Below are positions 35,500 to 47,745 of a stretch of 64,000 nt of DNA, piece by piece (within the stretch, counting starts at the first letter, position 1; each line of letters opens with the position of its first letter). The stretch lies in NCBI GenBank assembly GCA_003255025.1, contig QANY01011362.1:7130-71129 (forward strand), in the 5' to 3' direction. Origin of the DNA: Datisca glomerata (lineage: Eukaryota; Streptophyta; Magnoliopsida; Cucurbitales; Datiscaceae). Under the pieces are notes generated by a model, which was not told the origin of the DNA, made no database searches, and saw only the letters and a list, made by a program, of their open reading frames with translations. Made by a program: the position numbers and the translations under genes.

Positions 35500-36788
35500 C
35501 TCTTGATTATATTCTGAATTGATGTTCTTTATCTTGATAATAGTGTTAGTTTCAATGTGAATGTGGTGTGGGTGGGGGTGATGAGGTTATCACTTTGCAT
35601 CTGAGCGTGTTAGATGATTTTTGAGTATCTTCTGAATTGATGCTCATTGTCTTGATAATAGTGTTAGTTTCAATGTGTGTGTTGGNNNNNNNNNNNNNNN
35701 NNNNNNNNNNNNNNNNNNNNNNNNNNNNNNNNNNNNNNNNNNNNNNNNNNNNNNNNNNNNNNNNNNNNNNNNNNNNNNNNNNNNNNNNNNNNNNNNNNNN
35801 NNNNNNNNNNNNNNNNNNNNNNNNNNNNNNNNNNNNNNNNNNNNNNNNNNNNNNNNNNNNNNNNNNNNGGGGGGGGGGGGGGGGGGGAGTGGGGACCTAT
35901 CACTATGCTATGTATTTCTTAGAAAATTTTTGGTTTGATAAATTTTCTGATGATGTTAATTTGCTATTGCAGGTGATATTATTTATTATTGCAGTATTTT
36001 TGTAATGCAAAATTTGGTCGACGAAAGCATTTCGGGGAAAAAAGAATTTGGTGGCAAAAGGTTTTTGCGACGAAATTGTTTTTGGTCGCGAAAAACCTTT
36101 GGCAACCAACTTTCTCTTAGCCGCAAAGAATTTTGGCGACGATCTTTATTGTTGGTCACGAAAACAGCGACGATCTTTATTGTTGGTCACGAAAGTGTTT
36201 TCGCGACCAATATTTATTTTGGTCACCAAAGACTTTAGCGACCAATATTTGTTTTGGTTGCGAAAGGCTTTCGCGACCAGTTTTTATTTCGTCGCAAAAG
36301 TCTAACGCGACGACTTCTAAAAGTCGTCGTGAAAAACTTTCGCTGATGAAGCAAAAGCAACGAAGTTCGCAACGAACTTTTATTGGTCGCGAAAGGATTT
36401 GCTACCACTTTTTGGGGCTTCAGCGACTAAAATGTTGGTCGCTCAAGCCCTTGTTTCAGCGATCCAAATGTTGGTCGCTCAAGCCATTGTATCCGAGCTT
36501 GTTTGATGATGATATTTGAATACTTTCTAATTGATGCTCCAATAGTGTATCTGAGCGTGTTAGATGGTTTTTGAATATCTTCTGAATTGATGCTCCTTGT
36601 CTTGATAATAGTGTTAGTTTCGTGTGTGTGGGGGAGGGGGGTTATCACTTTGTATCTGAACGTGTTAGATGATTTTTGAATATATTCTGAATTGACTTTG
36701 TATCTGAGCGTGCTTGATGATGATGTTTGAATACTTTCTAATTGATGCTCCAATAGTGTTAGTTTTAACTCATTGTGATGTTACACAG
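35500..36788 (+). repeat. Last intron of the CACTA 1 second gene: tandem repeats, gap, duplicated element end
   Basis: Units of about 60-115 bp sharing TTGATGCTC.TTGTCTTGATAATAGTGTTAGTTTC and CTGAGCGTGTTAGATGATTTTTGA recur at 35514, 35626, 36520-36600 and 36650-36770. In the middle, 35906-36496 is nearly identical to 37146-37737 but lacks the terminal TTTCTTGTAGTG. Confidence 0.8.
35686..35868. other. Sequence gap (183 N) followed by poly-G
   Basis: Undetermined bases 35686-35868 are followed by 19 consecutive G. Open frames drawn across it are meaningless. Confidence 0.99.
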
Positions 36789-37244
36789 GAACGCATGTGC
36801 GTTTTACGAGATGAGCCTATCGCTGATGATGTCACACATCGCTCCAAAGAAGAGATAGTTGAAGAAGTTCTCGGGCGAAATAGAGATCTTGGACATGGAG
36901 CCCCACCGGCATTTTCGAAGAAAAAGAGTCGAGTTGGAGTTGAAAATATAGAACTAAAAAAACATATCAAGTCGATGAAGAGTCAACTACAAAGCTTACT
37001 TGCTTGGGCTATAGAATATTTGTTAAGCTTTGTGGTTAACATCAAACTTTAAATACTCTCTTCTTTATTTTTTTTGATACATTTGTGAATCAAATCCTAT
37101 AATGAAATTTGGTTCGGGGATTTTGTAATGAAATATTATCTTAACGATATGTTATGTATTTCTTAGAAAATTTTGGGTTTGATAAATTTTCTGATGATGT
37201 TAATTTGCTATTACAGGTGATATTATTTATTATTGCAGTATTTT

Positions 37245-37745
37245 TGTAATGCAAAATTTGATCGACGAAAGCATTTCGGGGCAAAAAGAATTTGGTGGCA
37301 AAAGGTTTTTGCGACGAAATTGTTTTTGGTTGCGAAAAACCTTTGGCAACCAACTTTCTCTTAGCCGCAAAGGATTTTGGCGACAATCTTTATCGTTGGT
37401 CACGAAAACAGCGACGATCTTTATTGTTGGTCACGAAAGTGTTTTCGCGACCAATATTTATTTTGGTCACAAAAGACTTTAGCGACCAATATTTGTTTTG
37501 GTCGCGAAAGGCTTTCGCGACCAGTTTTTATTTCGTCGCAAAAGTCTAACGCGGCGACTTCTAAAAGTCGTCGTGAAAAACTTTCGCTGATGAAGCAAAA
37601 GCAACGAAGTTCGTAACGAACTTTTATTGGTCGCGAAAGGATTTGCGACGACTTTTTGGGGCTTCAGCGACTAAAATGTTGGTCGCTCAAGCCCTTGTTT
37701 CAGCGATTCAAATGTTGGTCGCTCATGCCATTGTTTCTTGTAGTG
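37245..37745. repeat. CACTA 1 right subterminal repeats and terminal inverted repeat
   Basis: Dense GTCGC.AAAG / TTAGCGACCAA words in both orientations are followed by TTTCTTGTAGTG. In characterised CACTA elements such repeats bind the TNPA-type protein. Confidence 0.88.
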
Positions 37746-38150
37746 CGTGGATTCGGCAATTAGGGGAAAAGCTATTTCATTATTGTGGGCGTTGGAGTAT
37801 GTCAAGCATTGGTGTAATAGATCAATTTCTATTTTCTCTGATGCTTTGTGTCTTGTGAATATGATTGATGATATTAGTGTTTCTGATAGTAACATTAATT
37901 CGTTAGTTTTTTATATTCAGCATTGTAGATCTAGTCTTATCTAGTTCGTTTTATTTTATTTTTAAATCTAGTAATAATGTCGCCCATTGCTAGTTTAGGG
38001 CTTAGGGAGCGGTTTCCTGTTATTTCTTCTAGACCATTTTCTTGTGATGTAGCTGGTATTGTTGATAACATTTAGCAGTTTGATTGGGTTGCCTTTGGAG
38101 TCTGTATTCTGTTATCCTATTAATGGAATTCTTATTATTTGACAAAAAAA
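37746..38150 (+). pseudogene. LINE 3' end: RNase H-like fragment
   Basis: Directly after the CACTA terminus a frame reads GKAISLLWALEYVKHWC, then SISIFSDALCLVNMI, a plant RNase H-like (RVT_3) segment found at the end of L1-type LINE ORF2. The tail TGACAAAAAAAGG (about 38140-38152) fits a short LINE poly-A. The CACTA element probably inserted into this LINE. Confidence 0.65.
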
Positions 38151-38152
38151 GG

Positions 38153-38500
38153 TATCTATAACTGTCAACATTCCTTAACTGATTTTTTATTTAGTATGCG
38201 AAATTTACTAGTTTTAAATTAATTTAAGTATATAAGTTCATCTTAACTTAACTTAAGAGTATAATTTTTTTAGATATCATTTAACATAGTAAGAAAATAA
38301 GGGGTCATGAGTTCAAATTCTTTCGTCAATAATATTATGACCCTTAGAAAAATTCCAAGACTGATACGTGCAGGACGATATTAAAAGTAAATTCTAATAT
38401 CAAAATTCATCTTGACTCAACAATTTAATCTTCTGTGGTATTGGCAACTTAGAACAAATTTTAATAGTCTGAAATGTAATCTATCTTATATTTACATGGA
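38153..38500 (+). repeat. Diverged copy of the DC1 gene's upstream region
   Basis: Phrases here recur, in order, at 39790-40340: TTTCAAATTAATTTAAGTA-like, ATATTAAAAGTAAATTCTAATAT, and finally GGTATTGGCAACT.AGAACAAATTT, leading to an ATG at 38496 equivalent to the ATG at 40334. After 38500 no DC1 coding sequence follows. Confidence 0.7.
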
Positions 38501-38840
38501 AAATTGAAAAACAACACAACTAAACCTACCTCATTCCTCGAATTCAAATCAATTTATGTTTTAGTCTCTCCAAGCAGAGGAGAGATGTGAAAAATTTAAA
38601 AGTTTTAAAAGTTTAAAAGTTTTAAGTTAATAAGTTATGATATTTAAACTTATTTAAGCTACCCACTTATTTCCAAGAGTTGAAACAAACAACCTTTAAA
38701 AATTAAGTTAACAATTTATTTAAGTTAAAAAGTTATAAACTGTAACCTATAAGCTTAAGCCAAACATGATATCTATATTCATCAACATCCCTTAAGTGAT
38801 TTCGTTGGAAATTAGCAAAAGTCATGGATTTATTATTTTT

Positions 38841-39640
38841 AGGGGCCGTTCGGATTGTGTGATCTAGAATGATTATCGTAATTCAATTGTTGGTAATTTA
38901 ATTACATGCAATTCAATTACTTATTAAATAGGATTGTCATGTTTAGTTATGTATGATAATCTATGATGTGATATGTGATAATATATGATGTGTTGAGTGA
39001 TAATTAATAATTGTTATTTTTGGTATCTATTAACTTTTGTTGTAAATTTGTATAAATAATGAGAAGTTACTTAAATATCTTTTTATTATATATTATCTAA
39101 AAAATATTTTGATGCGCAATTTTAACATAATTTTTAATGAATGTTAATTAATATTTAAATAAATTAAAATGTCAACAATTTTAACATTTTATTAATATTT
39201 TAATTAATAAAATAAAATAATATTATAATAATAAAATAAAATAATATTTTAATTAATAAAATAAAAACATTAAAATAAATTTAATAAATTGAATTTTACT
39301 AATATTTAAATAATTAATTTTATTGTTATTTTGATAATATCAAAATAAATAATAATGCTAGACTAAATATTAATAAAATTATTTTTAATTAAACTAATAA
39401 AGTGAGAGAAAGCGTGGAATAACAAATATTTCAATGAGGGTAGGAAAGTAATTTTGTTGATATATGATTGCGATGACATTGTAATCTGTGATTATTTTTA
39501 TTTTATTCTGTAATTCAATTATCTTAAATGATTACAAATTAAGATTGCGTCTTATTTAAAAATTACTCCAAACAAATATCGTAATTCAATTACAAAAATA
39601 TTATAATAGGATTATAGAATAGGATAGCGCAAAATAAACC
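38841..39640. mobile_element. Candidate MITE-like element
   Basis: Very AT-rich, non-coding. Similar words lie near both edges in opposite sense: ATCGTAATTCAATTG near 38875, and AATATCGTAATTCAATTAC near 39580 within CTCCAAACA, against GGGGCCGTTCGGA at 38842. Target duplications were not resolved. Confidence 0.35.
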
Positions 39641-40333
39641 AGTTTTAGAGTAAAAAGCTTACAATGATTTATAGAAGAAGAATCATATGAACGTCACTTG
39701 TATCATGAAAAAGTTAACAAATGATGTTCAATTGTAACATTACTTGTTAGTTGGAATTTATGAGTTAAAGTGTCAAAATCAACAAAATTAAACTTTTTGA
39801 AGTACTAAATTTACCAGTTTCAAATTAATTTAAGTACATTACTTGGTCTTAACTTAACGGTATAAATTTTTGAGATTACTGATAACGTAATCTTGTTCTC
39901 GGTGTATTATGACCCTTAAAAAAATTTCAAGGTCTATACGTAAACGACAATATTAAAAGTAAATTCTAATATAAAATAATAAAATTAAAAGTAAATTCTA
40001 ATACTAAAAGTAAATTTTAATATAAATCTTAACTAAACAACTTAATTTTTTGAGGTTGTTTAAGAGTTTTCGAGTGATGTGTGATTTGGGTGATCTAGTC
40101 TATGACAAGTATGTTTGAGAACGTGAGAGATGTGTAACTTACAAGTATATTTGCTACTTATCCAACTTCGACATTATCGTGCCATGTAGGCGTCACCTAG
40201 GCATATCTTTGAGTGCCAAATGTACATCTAAATACATCATTGATGATGATATTACTCACAATTTATAGAGGTATTGGCAACTGAGAACAAATTTCTTCGG
40301 ATTAGAACAAATGTAATCTGTCTTACAATTTAG

Positions 40334-42764
40334 ATGGGAGCTTCAACACTTACATGACCATCCTCTGTTCTTCGTCGAAGACTACTCAGAAGATTGGTGT
40401 GAGAGTCAAGTATTTTGCTCGGCATGCGAGGATGCAGTACTATCTGGGCCTATCTACATTTGCTCCGACTGCTACTTCTACCTTCATAAATCATGCGCCG
40501 AGCTACCTCTCCAAAGGGAATATCCTTTACATTCTCAACACCCTCTTTCTCTCTTTGCTAGCTCACCTTATAATGAGGTGGGAAGGTCGTGCATTTGTTT
40601 GGCTTGTCACCAAGTTTGCCAGAGCTTTGTCTACCATTGTAGTCATTGCAATTTTGATCTCCATATCAAATGTGCTCTTTCAGATCCGAAAGCAAGTTCT
40701 GTTAAGAGAATAGGAGATACAGAGCAAATCCTACACTTCAGCCATGAGCATCCATTGATCTTCAATGAAGGGGAAGATAGTTTACTTTGCTCTGGTTGTG
40801 AGAGAGTCATTTCTGATCCTTTCTATTATGATTGCAATCAGTGTGTCTTTAGACTTCATAAATCTTGTGCTGAGCTACCACTCATTCAGCACCTACCCTT
40901 CCATCCTCAACACATTTTCCGTTTATCTTTTGGAATCTTTGGTAAATCTGTCTGTTGTGATCGTTGTTCGGCAGTTTCAAAGGGTCTTTCTTACTTTTGT
41001 AACGCATGCAAGATTAAAATTCACATTCCATGCGTTCAGCTGAGTCCAGAAACAAGTTGGATAAGAAAGGGTGATGGGGAGATGGTACATTTAAGCCATT
41101 GGTGCTCATTGACTTTAGAGGAAGATGTGCAAAAATATGCAGGTGAAGCTCAATATTGTGGTCTATGCCAGGAGTTGGTTTCATCTCCTTACTATGATTG
41201 CTCGAAATGCTAATTCACCATTCATAAATCCTGCGCCGAGCTACCGAGCGTCATAAAATGCAACCTTCATCTTCCAGATCACCCTCTTTTTCTCTTTCCA
41301 ACGAGACCATGGAGCCAGAATGAAAGTTCATGCAAAATATGTGATCGTGAATTGAAGAAGTTCGTCTATTGTTGCTTTCAGTGCAATTATTCTCTCGACG
41401 TGAAATGTTCGTTGTCATTGTCCAATGTGGAAGAAGATCACCAACACGATTTCACCATGTTGCAAAAGTTAATCGATTTCGCTTGTCAAGTTTGTGGCAA
41501 AAAAGACAAAGTACACCCTTGGCTTTGTACTATCTGTCATCTCTTTGCTCACAGAGAGTGTGCTCAATCACCAGGAATGCTCAGTGTAAGACAACATCGT
41601 CACATACTCAATCTTGTCTACTTGTTAAATGAAGTCATCAACCAACCAGACAACGTTGTATGCAAACTCTGTTACAAGAAGGTGGATGCTAAATATGCAG
41701 CTTACTACTGTTCCCAATGCAAATATGCATCTCACTTGGAATGTGCGAGGATGCTAAGAATTGTGGATATAGAATCTCCATTTATTGAAGAAAACCAAGA
41801 CCTGGTTGCATCCATGGAGGAGTTATCCAAAAAATTTTACACGTTCATAGATGATTTTGTCTATGAGACAAAACTGGAAGAAGAGGAAAGAGGTCAAAAG
41901 TTGGAACATTTTAGTCATAAACATTCTTTGATTCTCAATGATGAGAAACTTACCATTAAGAAACATTGTGATGGTTGTGCACGACCCATCTCTGTTCCCT
42001 ATTATAGTTGTGGAGAATGCAATTTTTATCTCCACAAAACATGCGGGGAAGTACCTTTGATGATTAAACACCCACTCCATCCTCACCCTCTTACACTCAT
42101 GTTAACGAATTTGACAAAGGAACGATTTGAGATCACATGTAATGGTTGTGATTGTTCATTCCATGGCTTTGAGTACGTGTGTAAGGATTGTGATTACAAG
42201 CTTGACATTCGTTGTGCTTCGATACCAGAGGAACTAAAACATCCACTTCATGAACACCTTTTGTTCACGCCTTCCACAAGGCAATATGAGAAATGCAATG
42301 CTTGTGGATGTATATCGACATATGTACTTGTATGTCCGGAGGGTGATGATTTCATTATGGACTATAGGTGCGCCACTCTACCACTAGTGGCTAGACACAG
42401 ATATGACAAACATGTCCTCAAACTAACTAATATCACTCGAATCGGTTCTGATGAATATTATTGTGAAATTTGCGAAGAAGAAAGAGACATAAACTATTGG
42501 TACTACTATTGTGAAGAATGTGATTTCTCTGCTCATCCTCATTGCCTTCTTGGTAAGTATTTACATTTGAGGCCTGGATTCACTGTCCGATTTGACTTTC
42601 ACTCAGACACTCTCACTCTCGTTGAAGAGGCGGCGAAGAATTATGCTAAATGTAAGGCATGCGGTGAGAATTGCTACTCCTTGTCACTGGAATGTGGTCC
42701 ACACAAATTTCAAGTCCATTATGATTGTATATGGTTAATGTGGCATAGGAGAAATTTTGAATGA
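40334..42764 (+). pseudogene. Multi-DC1-domain (C1-like, CHP-rich zinc finger) protein gene, lightly damaged
   Basis: One frame (codons in register with 40335) runs 40335-42764 without introns and encodes about 800 residues of repeated DC1 modules: HLHDHPLFF..., then many copies of the pattern H..HPL, C..C, YYDC..C.F.LHKSCAELP. These zinc-binding modules are plant-specific relatives of C1 domains; roles in stress or hormone signalling have been proposed, but no enzyme activity is implied. Two lesions: the ATG at 40334 is followed by GGGAG where GGAG would put it in frame (one extra G), and TAA at 41211 interrupts a KC-stop-FTIHKSCAELP module. The 3' part is open from 41214 to TGA 42762-42764. 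It is either a recent pseudogene, an allele, or a gene with sequencing errors at those two sites; otherwise the coding sequence is well conserved. Confidence 0.88.
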
Positions 42765-43989
42765 AAAATTTGTCACGACACATTTATCACACTTGATGAG
42801 TTATGATTTTGACATCTTTTCAGCATCGATCAAACAATACAAAAGAGCACATTTCAATGTTTGCGATTTCGCTTACAATCATAAATCCTAGTTGTACATG
42901 TTCATTGATTCTTTTGGATTGTAAAGCAATTTATATAAGAATGATAAATTTTTTCTATCCAGAACCTAATTGGTCATAACATTGTACACCCTATATTTCA
43001 TTTTGTATAAAGTTTCTTCTTTGAATTATTAGGTCCTTTGTTTTTTGTTAGAAACTATACGGCAAGTATCTACATTTCCTAACTATTATAGGGATCATTC
43101 TTTATGCATTTATGCCCTTGTTTGTATGTTCTTTCTTCTACTATTGGGTAGCTCGAATTTGCAAGGCAAGTACTGGTTCTTGATAGTGTCGTAATATAAT
43201 AACTTCAATAAATAAGAGTTGTACACCGACGTAAGAAAATGTCATTAATAAAAGGGTCACTCTTCAATGCTAGCCCGATATTGATACCGGAGTTTTTTAT
43301 TGCACCATAAATATATTTTATTGAACTCCAAAAAATTTGTTGAACCCCCTATTTGTTGAACCTCAAAACACATTAGTTGAATCTCTAATATGTTTTATTG
43401 AACCACTTCAATATTTTGTTGAACTACCCCGACATCAATGTCAGCCCGACATTGTAAAATTTTCCAAATAAGGGTACCTAAACTAAATATTTGTCCTTTA
43501 CATTAGATTGTAAACAAATTTAAGTTAGTTTTCAACCATTTTGTTACATCCATTTTTTATATAGGATTATTGGTGATATAAGTCAATAGATGCATCAAGA
43601 TATATTAATTAAGCTAACACCTCCTTAGCATCTTAATATATTATTGGTGATAAATAACTACCACATCTGAATATATTATTTGAAAAAATAAAAGAGTCAA
43701 CAAGAGAATACAAAAATAAATAAATAACAATGCGTAATGAAAATGTCTGTTATAAACATCATGAGAAATAAAAGAATAATAAAACTTCATAGTCATCCAC
43801 CACCATATAAGAGTAATGATACCGAGACTCCTAAATGTTAAGTAATCTGTAACTTGGTTACCCTCCCATTAAATGTGAGTGAGAACAAAGTCTATTTGAG
43901 AGAGAAAAACCAAACATGTATCTCATGTAGGGCACTAATGCCAGAAAACTTTGCGAGAACGATAATGAAAAATAAATACAAAATACATT
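42765..43989. other. Downstream region of the DC1 gene; small TTGTTGAACC cluster
   Basis: 42765-43230 is the probable 3' untranslated and intergenic part. 43255-43450 begins TCACTCTTCAATGCTAGCCCGA, carries about six TTGTTGAACC-like words, and ends with CGACATCAATGTCAGCCCGA, so the ends are loosely inverted. A related phrase (CTCTTCAATGCTGG) occurs at 7849. Possibly a small non-autonomous element. Confidence 0.35.
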
Positions 43990-45091
43990 GAATCAAAGGT
44001 CCAAGCACAAATAATTGCGTACGGCAGTGGTCTACTCAAACTCGAAAGTAAAGCAAATGCTAAGGGAAATAACAAAAACCTTTAACAAAGCATCCAAAAG
44101 TTCAAAAAACATCTCCAAACTAGCATGGCCAGGGCTACCGAATGTTATTTCATCCATCTTAAGCTTAATCCACTTGGATGTGTGGCTGCCAAACAATTTC
44201 CAAAATAAAAAGGACCCTAGAAGGACGACCTGAAACATGAAACTGCTGAAGATTCATAACTCATAAACTCATCTATCAATTATACGTCGTCCAATATTGA
44301 ATTCGCTTTACAAACATTACGCCAAACCAACAAAAATGGCAACAGAAACATGTTACTTACTTTAAAATGTGACTTGGTTACAGGAAAACAACTACCCAGA
44401 AGGTGGTATAATAGAAGCCATTCAAAGAGTCTTCAACTGCATGCTAAAAGAGACCATCATCATCTCATGACAAAATTAGTTGACATTGCATCCCACAACA
44501 CATGATAAAAAGCACACTCTAGAAATGGCATTCGTGAACCTGTTTCTAGATCTTTACTTTACGAAAATAATATTATTTCCGTGACCATTATTCTTACTTT
44601 GTAGCTATATGGTTTCATTTTTACCCGTTATGGGAAGCACCTTCCGTTGATGAATGGTTATGCAATGGCGGTCCTTATGACTCCCGAAAAAGACATTATA
44701 TGGATTGGATTAAAAGGAGTACATGGCGTAAGTCTTCCTTTGTGGCATAAAAAAGGAAACAACATGAAGGAAAAGCTCACGCAACATAAATTCAGTAGGA
44801 ATCTTCCGATGAAATAAGTGTCAAGCAAAGACTGGTCAAGATGTTAGAATAAATGTCATCCAACTTTGTTTACCCTACCTAACTAAACTCTCAACCTCAG
44901 AAGAGAGGCATAGGTGGTCGAACAGGAAACGAAACCATCAAAAGAACACGTCTAAACTAGCAAGTCAGGATGAAAGCTTACCACCACTCCCCCAATCTTA
45001 AAAGTAAGCACCGGGTGAGAAGAACGAAATGATGCAGGGAGATTCCAACCTACTGTATATGTGTAAACATCTCTATGAGACTCCAAAGGAG
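43990..45091 (-). pseudogene. LINE ORF2 remnant, 3' portion (interrupted by hAT)
   Basis: On the minus strand the end of an L1-type LINE ORF2 can be traced. Linker sequence next to the hAT insertion (GWNLPASFRSSHP) is followed by a zinc-binding RVT region and RNase H reading TSKWIKLKMDEITFGSPGHA at about 44190-44130. Stops are frequent. It continues across the hAT element at 47754-48190. Confidence 0.6.
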
Positions 45092-45099
45092 GTTGCAAC

Positions 45100-47745
45100 T
45101 AGGGGTGTCAATAAATGTCAAGCCACCCATTGGCCATGTAGCCTGACTCGGATAACGTGTATGTTATACTCGATCTAGCATAAAATTATGTGTGTCGAGT
45201 GAGGCTAGATGCACATCCTCATGCCTTTGATATGCTGAATAATTTTTTGATAGCCTGACACAACCGGACATGCAAAACTTGACGTGTCGGGTCAGGGTCG
45301 TCACACTAAATGACCGTGTCAGGCCTGGCAAGACTCGCTTAAAACACGGGCCGTGCTAAGCATGGCCCAACAACCCGCTGTTGTGCTTATGCATGACATA
45401 GCAGGTAGGTCAATTGCCTTGCTTATGCGTGACATAACAGGTAGGGCAATGGCTCAACAACCCGCTGTTGTGCTTAGCTAGAATTTTTATTAATTTAATT
45501 ATTTTATTTAGTTAATTTTTAAATTTGAAAAATTAAATTCACATTATATATATATTTTATAAATTTTATAAATATTTAGCAATGATTGATAAATTGAATA
45601 AGTGTAAATTTATTTGAGATGCGCTTAATTTGTTCTGATAAATATATAAAGAAATAATAAAGATTTGTAAGTTTCTAATTAAAAGAATTGTAATTACATT
45701 TATAAGTTACTAGTCAAAAACTACATGCTTCACATTTGTTAATCCAATTTAAACATATGTAAGATTTAAAACTAATATTAACGTTAAAATATATACATCG
45801 TTTGAAGATTTATAAAAAATCTAAACTAAAAATAAAATAGAAATAATAAATATAAAAATTTATATTTTACCTCTTCAAATTATCACTAATAGACACTTTA
45901 AAACTTAAATTTTAAAACGTTATAGTTTAAACTCCTAAACTATCTAAAGCTCACAATTTTAATCCTATATATAACTATGTCTACTGCAAGTTATTTTTTA
46001 ACAAGATGATATTGTTTTTCCTATCTGAGATGACATCATTCTTAATTAGGTTATTCCTAATAGATAAAATGACGCCGACTCAGATAGACATCATTTTTTT
46101 AAACAACTATTGTGCAGTATACATAGTTAAATAACTATTATTCAAATAGGAGATACGACATCATTTTGTTAAATAACTATTGTGCAGTATACATAGTTAT
46201 ATATAATGTTAAAATTGTGAGTTTCTGATAGTTTAGGGTTTAAACTATAAAATTTTAAAGTTTAGGCTTTAAAGTGTCTATTAGTGATAGTTGAGAAGGT
46301 AAAGTATAATATTCCTTAATAGATAAATACATTACCTTGTTTATAATGTTGAAATTACAATCTGTAGCACTCCTTTTTGAATAACATTGAAAATTATTTT
46401 ATTTGATCAATTTATTATATTTTCAAAGAATAACTATCATATTAAGGAATAATTTATCTTCTTAAAATAGTCTATTTATATCAATTTTCGTATTCCTAAT
46501 AATATAAATATTATCAAAATATTAATTTATAAATTTTTACGAACAAATTATTATTTACTTAAAAATAAATATTTGTTGTATACCGGATCTTTCATATATA
46601 CAGACATTCATGTATTTAATTTTACTAACTATTAATAAACAAATTATTATGGATAAATAAAGTTTCATTTAAGAATTAACTGAGAAAATGTGAAGTATCT
46701 AAGTTGTATTATATTTTAAGAAACTTCAAAAGGTAAAATGGAGAATAAAAAAATTTAATATATTCATTTTGCTTCTTTTTAATACAGTAAGAGAAAATGT
46801 ACTAATTTTTAATATTTATGAAATTAAATTTATATTGTACATTAAATTAAATAAAGTATCAATCAAACTCTATGATTAAATAACTTGAGATCATCTTAAA
46901 ACAATATACCTTATACGTTATATATAAAAATGAGTTACCCAAGGAGTTATTAAAAATGTTAGAATAAAAAATTTAAATATTGTATATATTAAAAATTTGG
47001 CGCTAGAATATAGTGTACATAAAGTAAGATGTGTTAAATTAAAAATTAAATGTTTTAAACTATACTATATGGTACTTCTTTTAAATGTTATAGAAAATGA
47101 TTTTTTTTATCAATTTATCACATTTCTAAAAAATGATTATATCATGAATAGATTGTTAAAAAATATATTCAACACTTCTTTAAATTCATTTATATAACAT
47201 GTTGCTAGCAACATAAATATTACATAATATAAATTTTACAAATCAGTAACAGATAAATATGAAAAATTAAAATATAATTATTCTGTGCATGTAAAAATAT
47301 CTTAAAATTAATCTTTACGGACATTATTTGTGTTTCTATACATATTTAATTATAAACTAATTATAAAATTTATTATGTAAATAAAGCAAAGGAAAAATTG
47401 GTGGAATATCTCATTTGAGAAATTAAAAGTTTCTCTCCCTTAAACCACTTTAATATAAAATTATCGATATATATATAGATGATCTAACTATATTATCTGG
47501 CATCTAATTTCAATTCATTTATTTATTGTATCAAGATGAATCGACTCAGACGGGCGTGACGATATATTACACGTAAGGCTAGGACCCGCGCTTAGGTGGC
47601 ACAATTAAGGCTTGTCATACTTAAGGCTCGACACACTTAACAGTCGCGTGCCAAAGTGTGTTGTGTTGTGATGTTTTGTCGGGCCACAATTGTTCACGAG
47701 GAAGTCGTGCCTTGCCGTGCTGGGCCGTCTCGTTTGACACCTCTA
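45100..47745. mobile_element. Non-autonomous hAT-family element (2646 bp)
   Basis: Terminal inverted repeats TAGGGGTGTCAA (left) and TTGACACCTCTA (right) match at 11 of 12 bases. A perfect 8-bp target duplication GTTGCAAC lies at 45092-45099 and 47746-47753. Eight-bp duplications and TAGGG-type ends are typical of plant hAT elements. Subterminal GC-rich words (GGGCCGTG, CGTGTCAGGCC) occur on both sides. The AT-rich interior has no transposase frame, so the element depended on another copy. It split a LINE relic. Confidence 0.92.
45865..46305. mobile_element. MITE nested in the hAT element, ~115-bp inverted arms
   Basis: The left arm TTTTACCTCTTCAAATTATC (45865...) and the right arm (reverse complement ...CTTTACCTTCTCAACTATC) stay alignable over about 115 bp, both including CACTAATAGACACTTTAAA. 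Two tandem copies of a phrase ending ACTATTGTGCAGTATACATAGTTA sit in the centre (46100 and 46160). No coding capacity. Confidence 0.75.

Larger units (their letters stand above)
34452..37052 (+). pseudogene. CACTA 1 second gene (Ptta/En/Spm-type, TNPA-like), six exons
   Basis: A start at 34452 (MSPGRNTPIPNLD) opens a chain of exons with clean GT..AG borders: 34452-34533, 34594-34850, 34921-35131, 35215-35302, 35387-35488 and 36789-37052. The protein has a Ser/Arg-rich start, KYTLHRHYNK, QDDWNWLC, CSKTNSQSRQNLPYNRR and TRIEMFYNTHF, the core of the plant Ptta/En/Spm transposase family, which in the founding elements binds subterminal repeats. The last exon is a coiled-coil-like end (VGVENIELKKHIKSMKSQL). 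A TAG in exon 2 (34674-34676) and a frameshift in exon 3 near 35050 break it. The last intron is swollen by tandem repeats, a sequence gap and a copy of the element's own right end. Confidence 0.82.
33620..37745 (+). mobile_element. CACTA (En/Spm) transposon 1, right part
   Basis: The right terminus TTTCTTGTAGTG (37734-37745) is the reverse complement of the CACTACAAGAAA ends seen at 51817 and 58003. Subterminal repeats of the type TTTGCGACGA / TTAGCGACCAA fill 37245-37730. Inside lie the end of the large transposase gene and a second, intron-rich gene, both plus. The left end and the catalytic transposase domain are missing; the sequence joins the viral relic at about 33440-33640. Confidence 0.9.

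Noticed and set aside
35637..36005. Frames spanning the N gap
   Set aside because: Open only because the bases are undetermined.
47460..47500. Short ATATAT runs as promoters
   Set aside because: They lie in AT-rich transposon interior with no adjacent gene.
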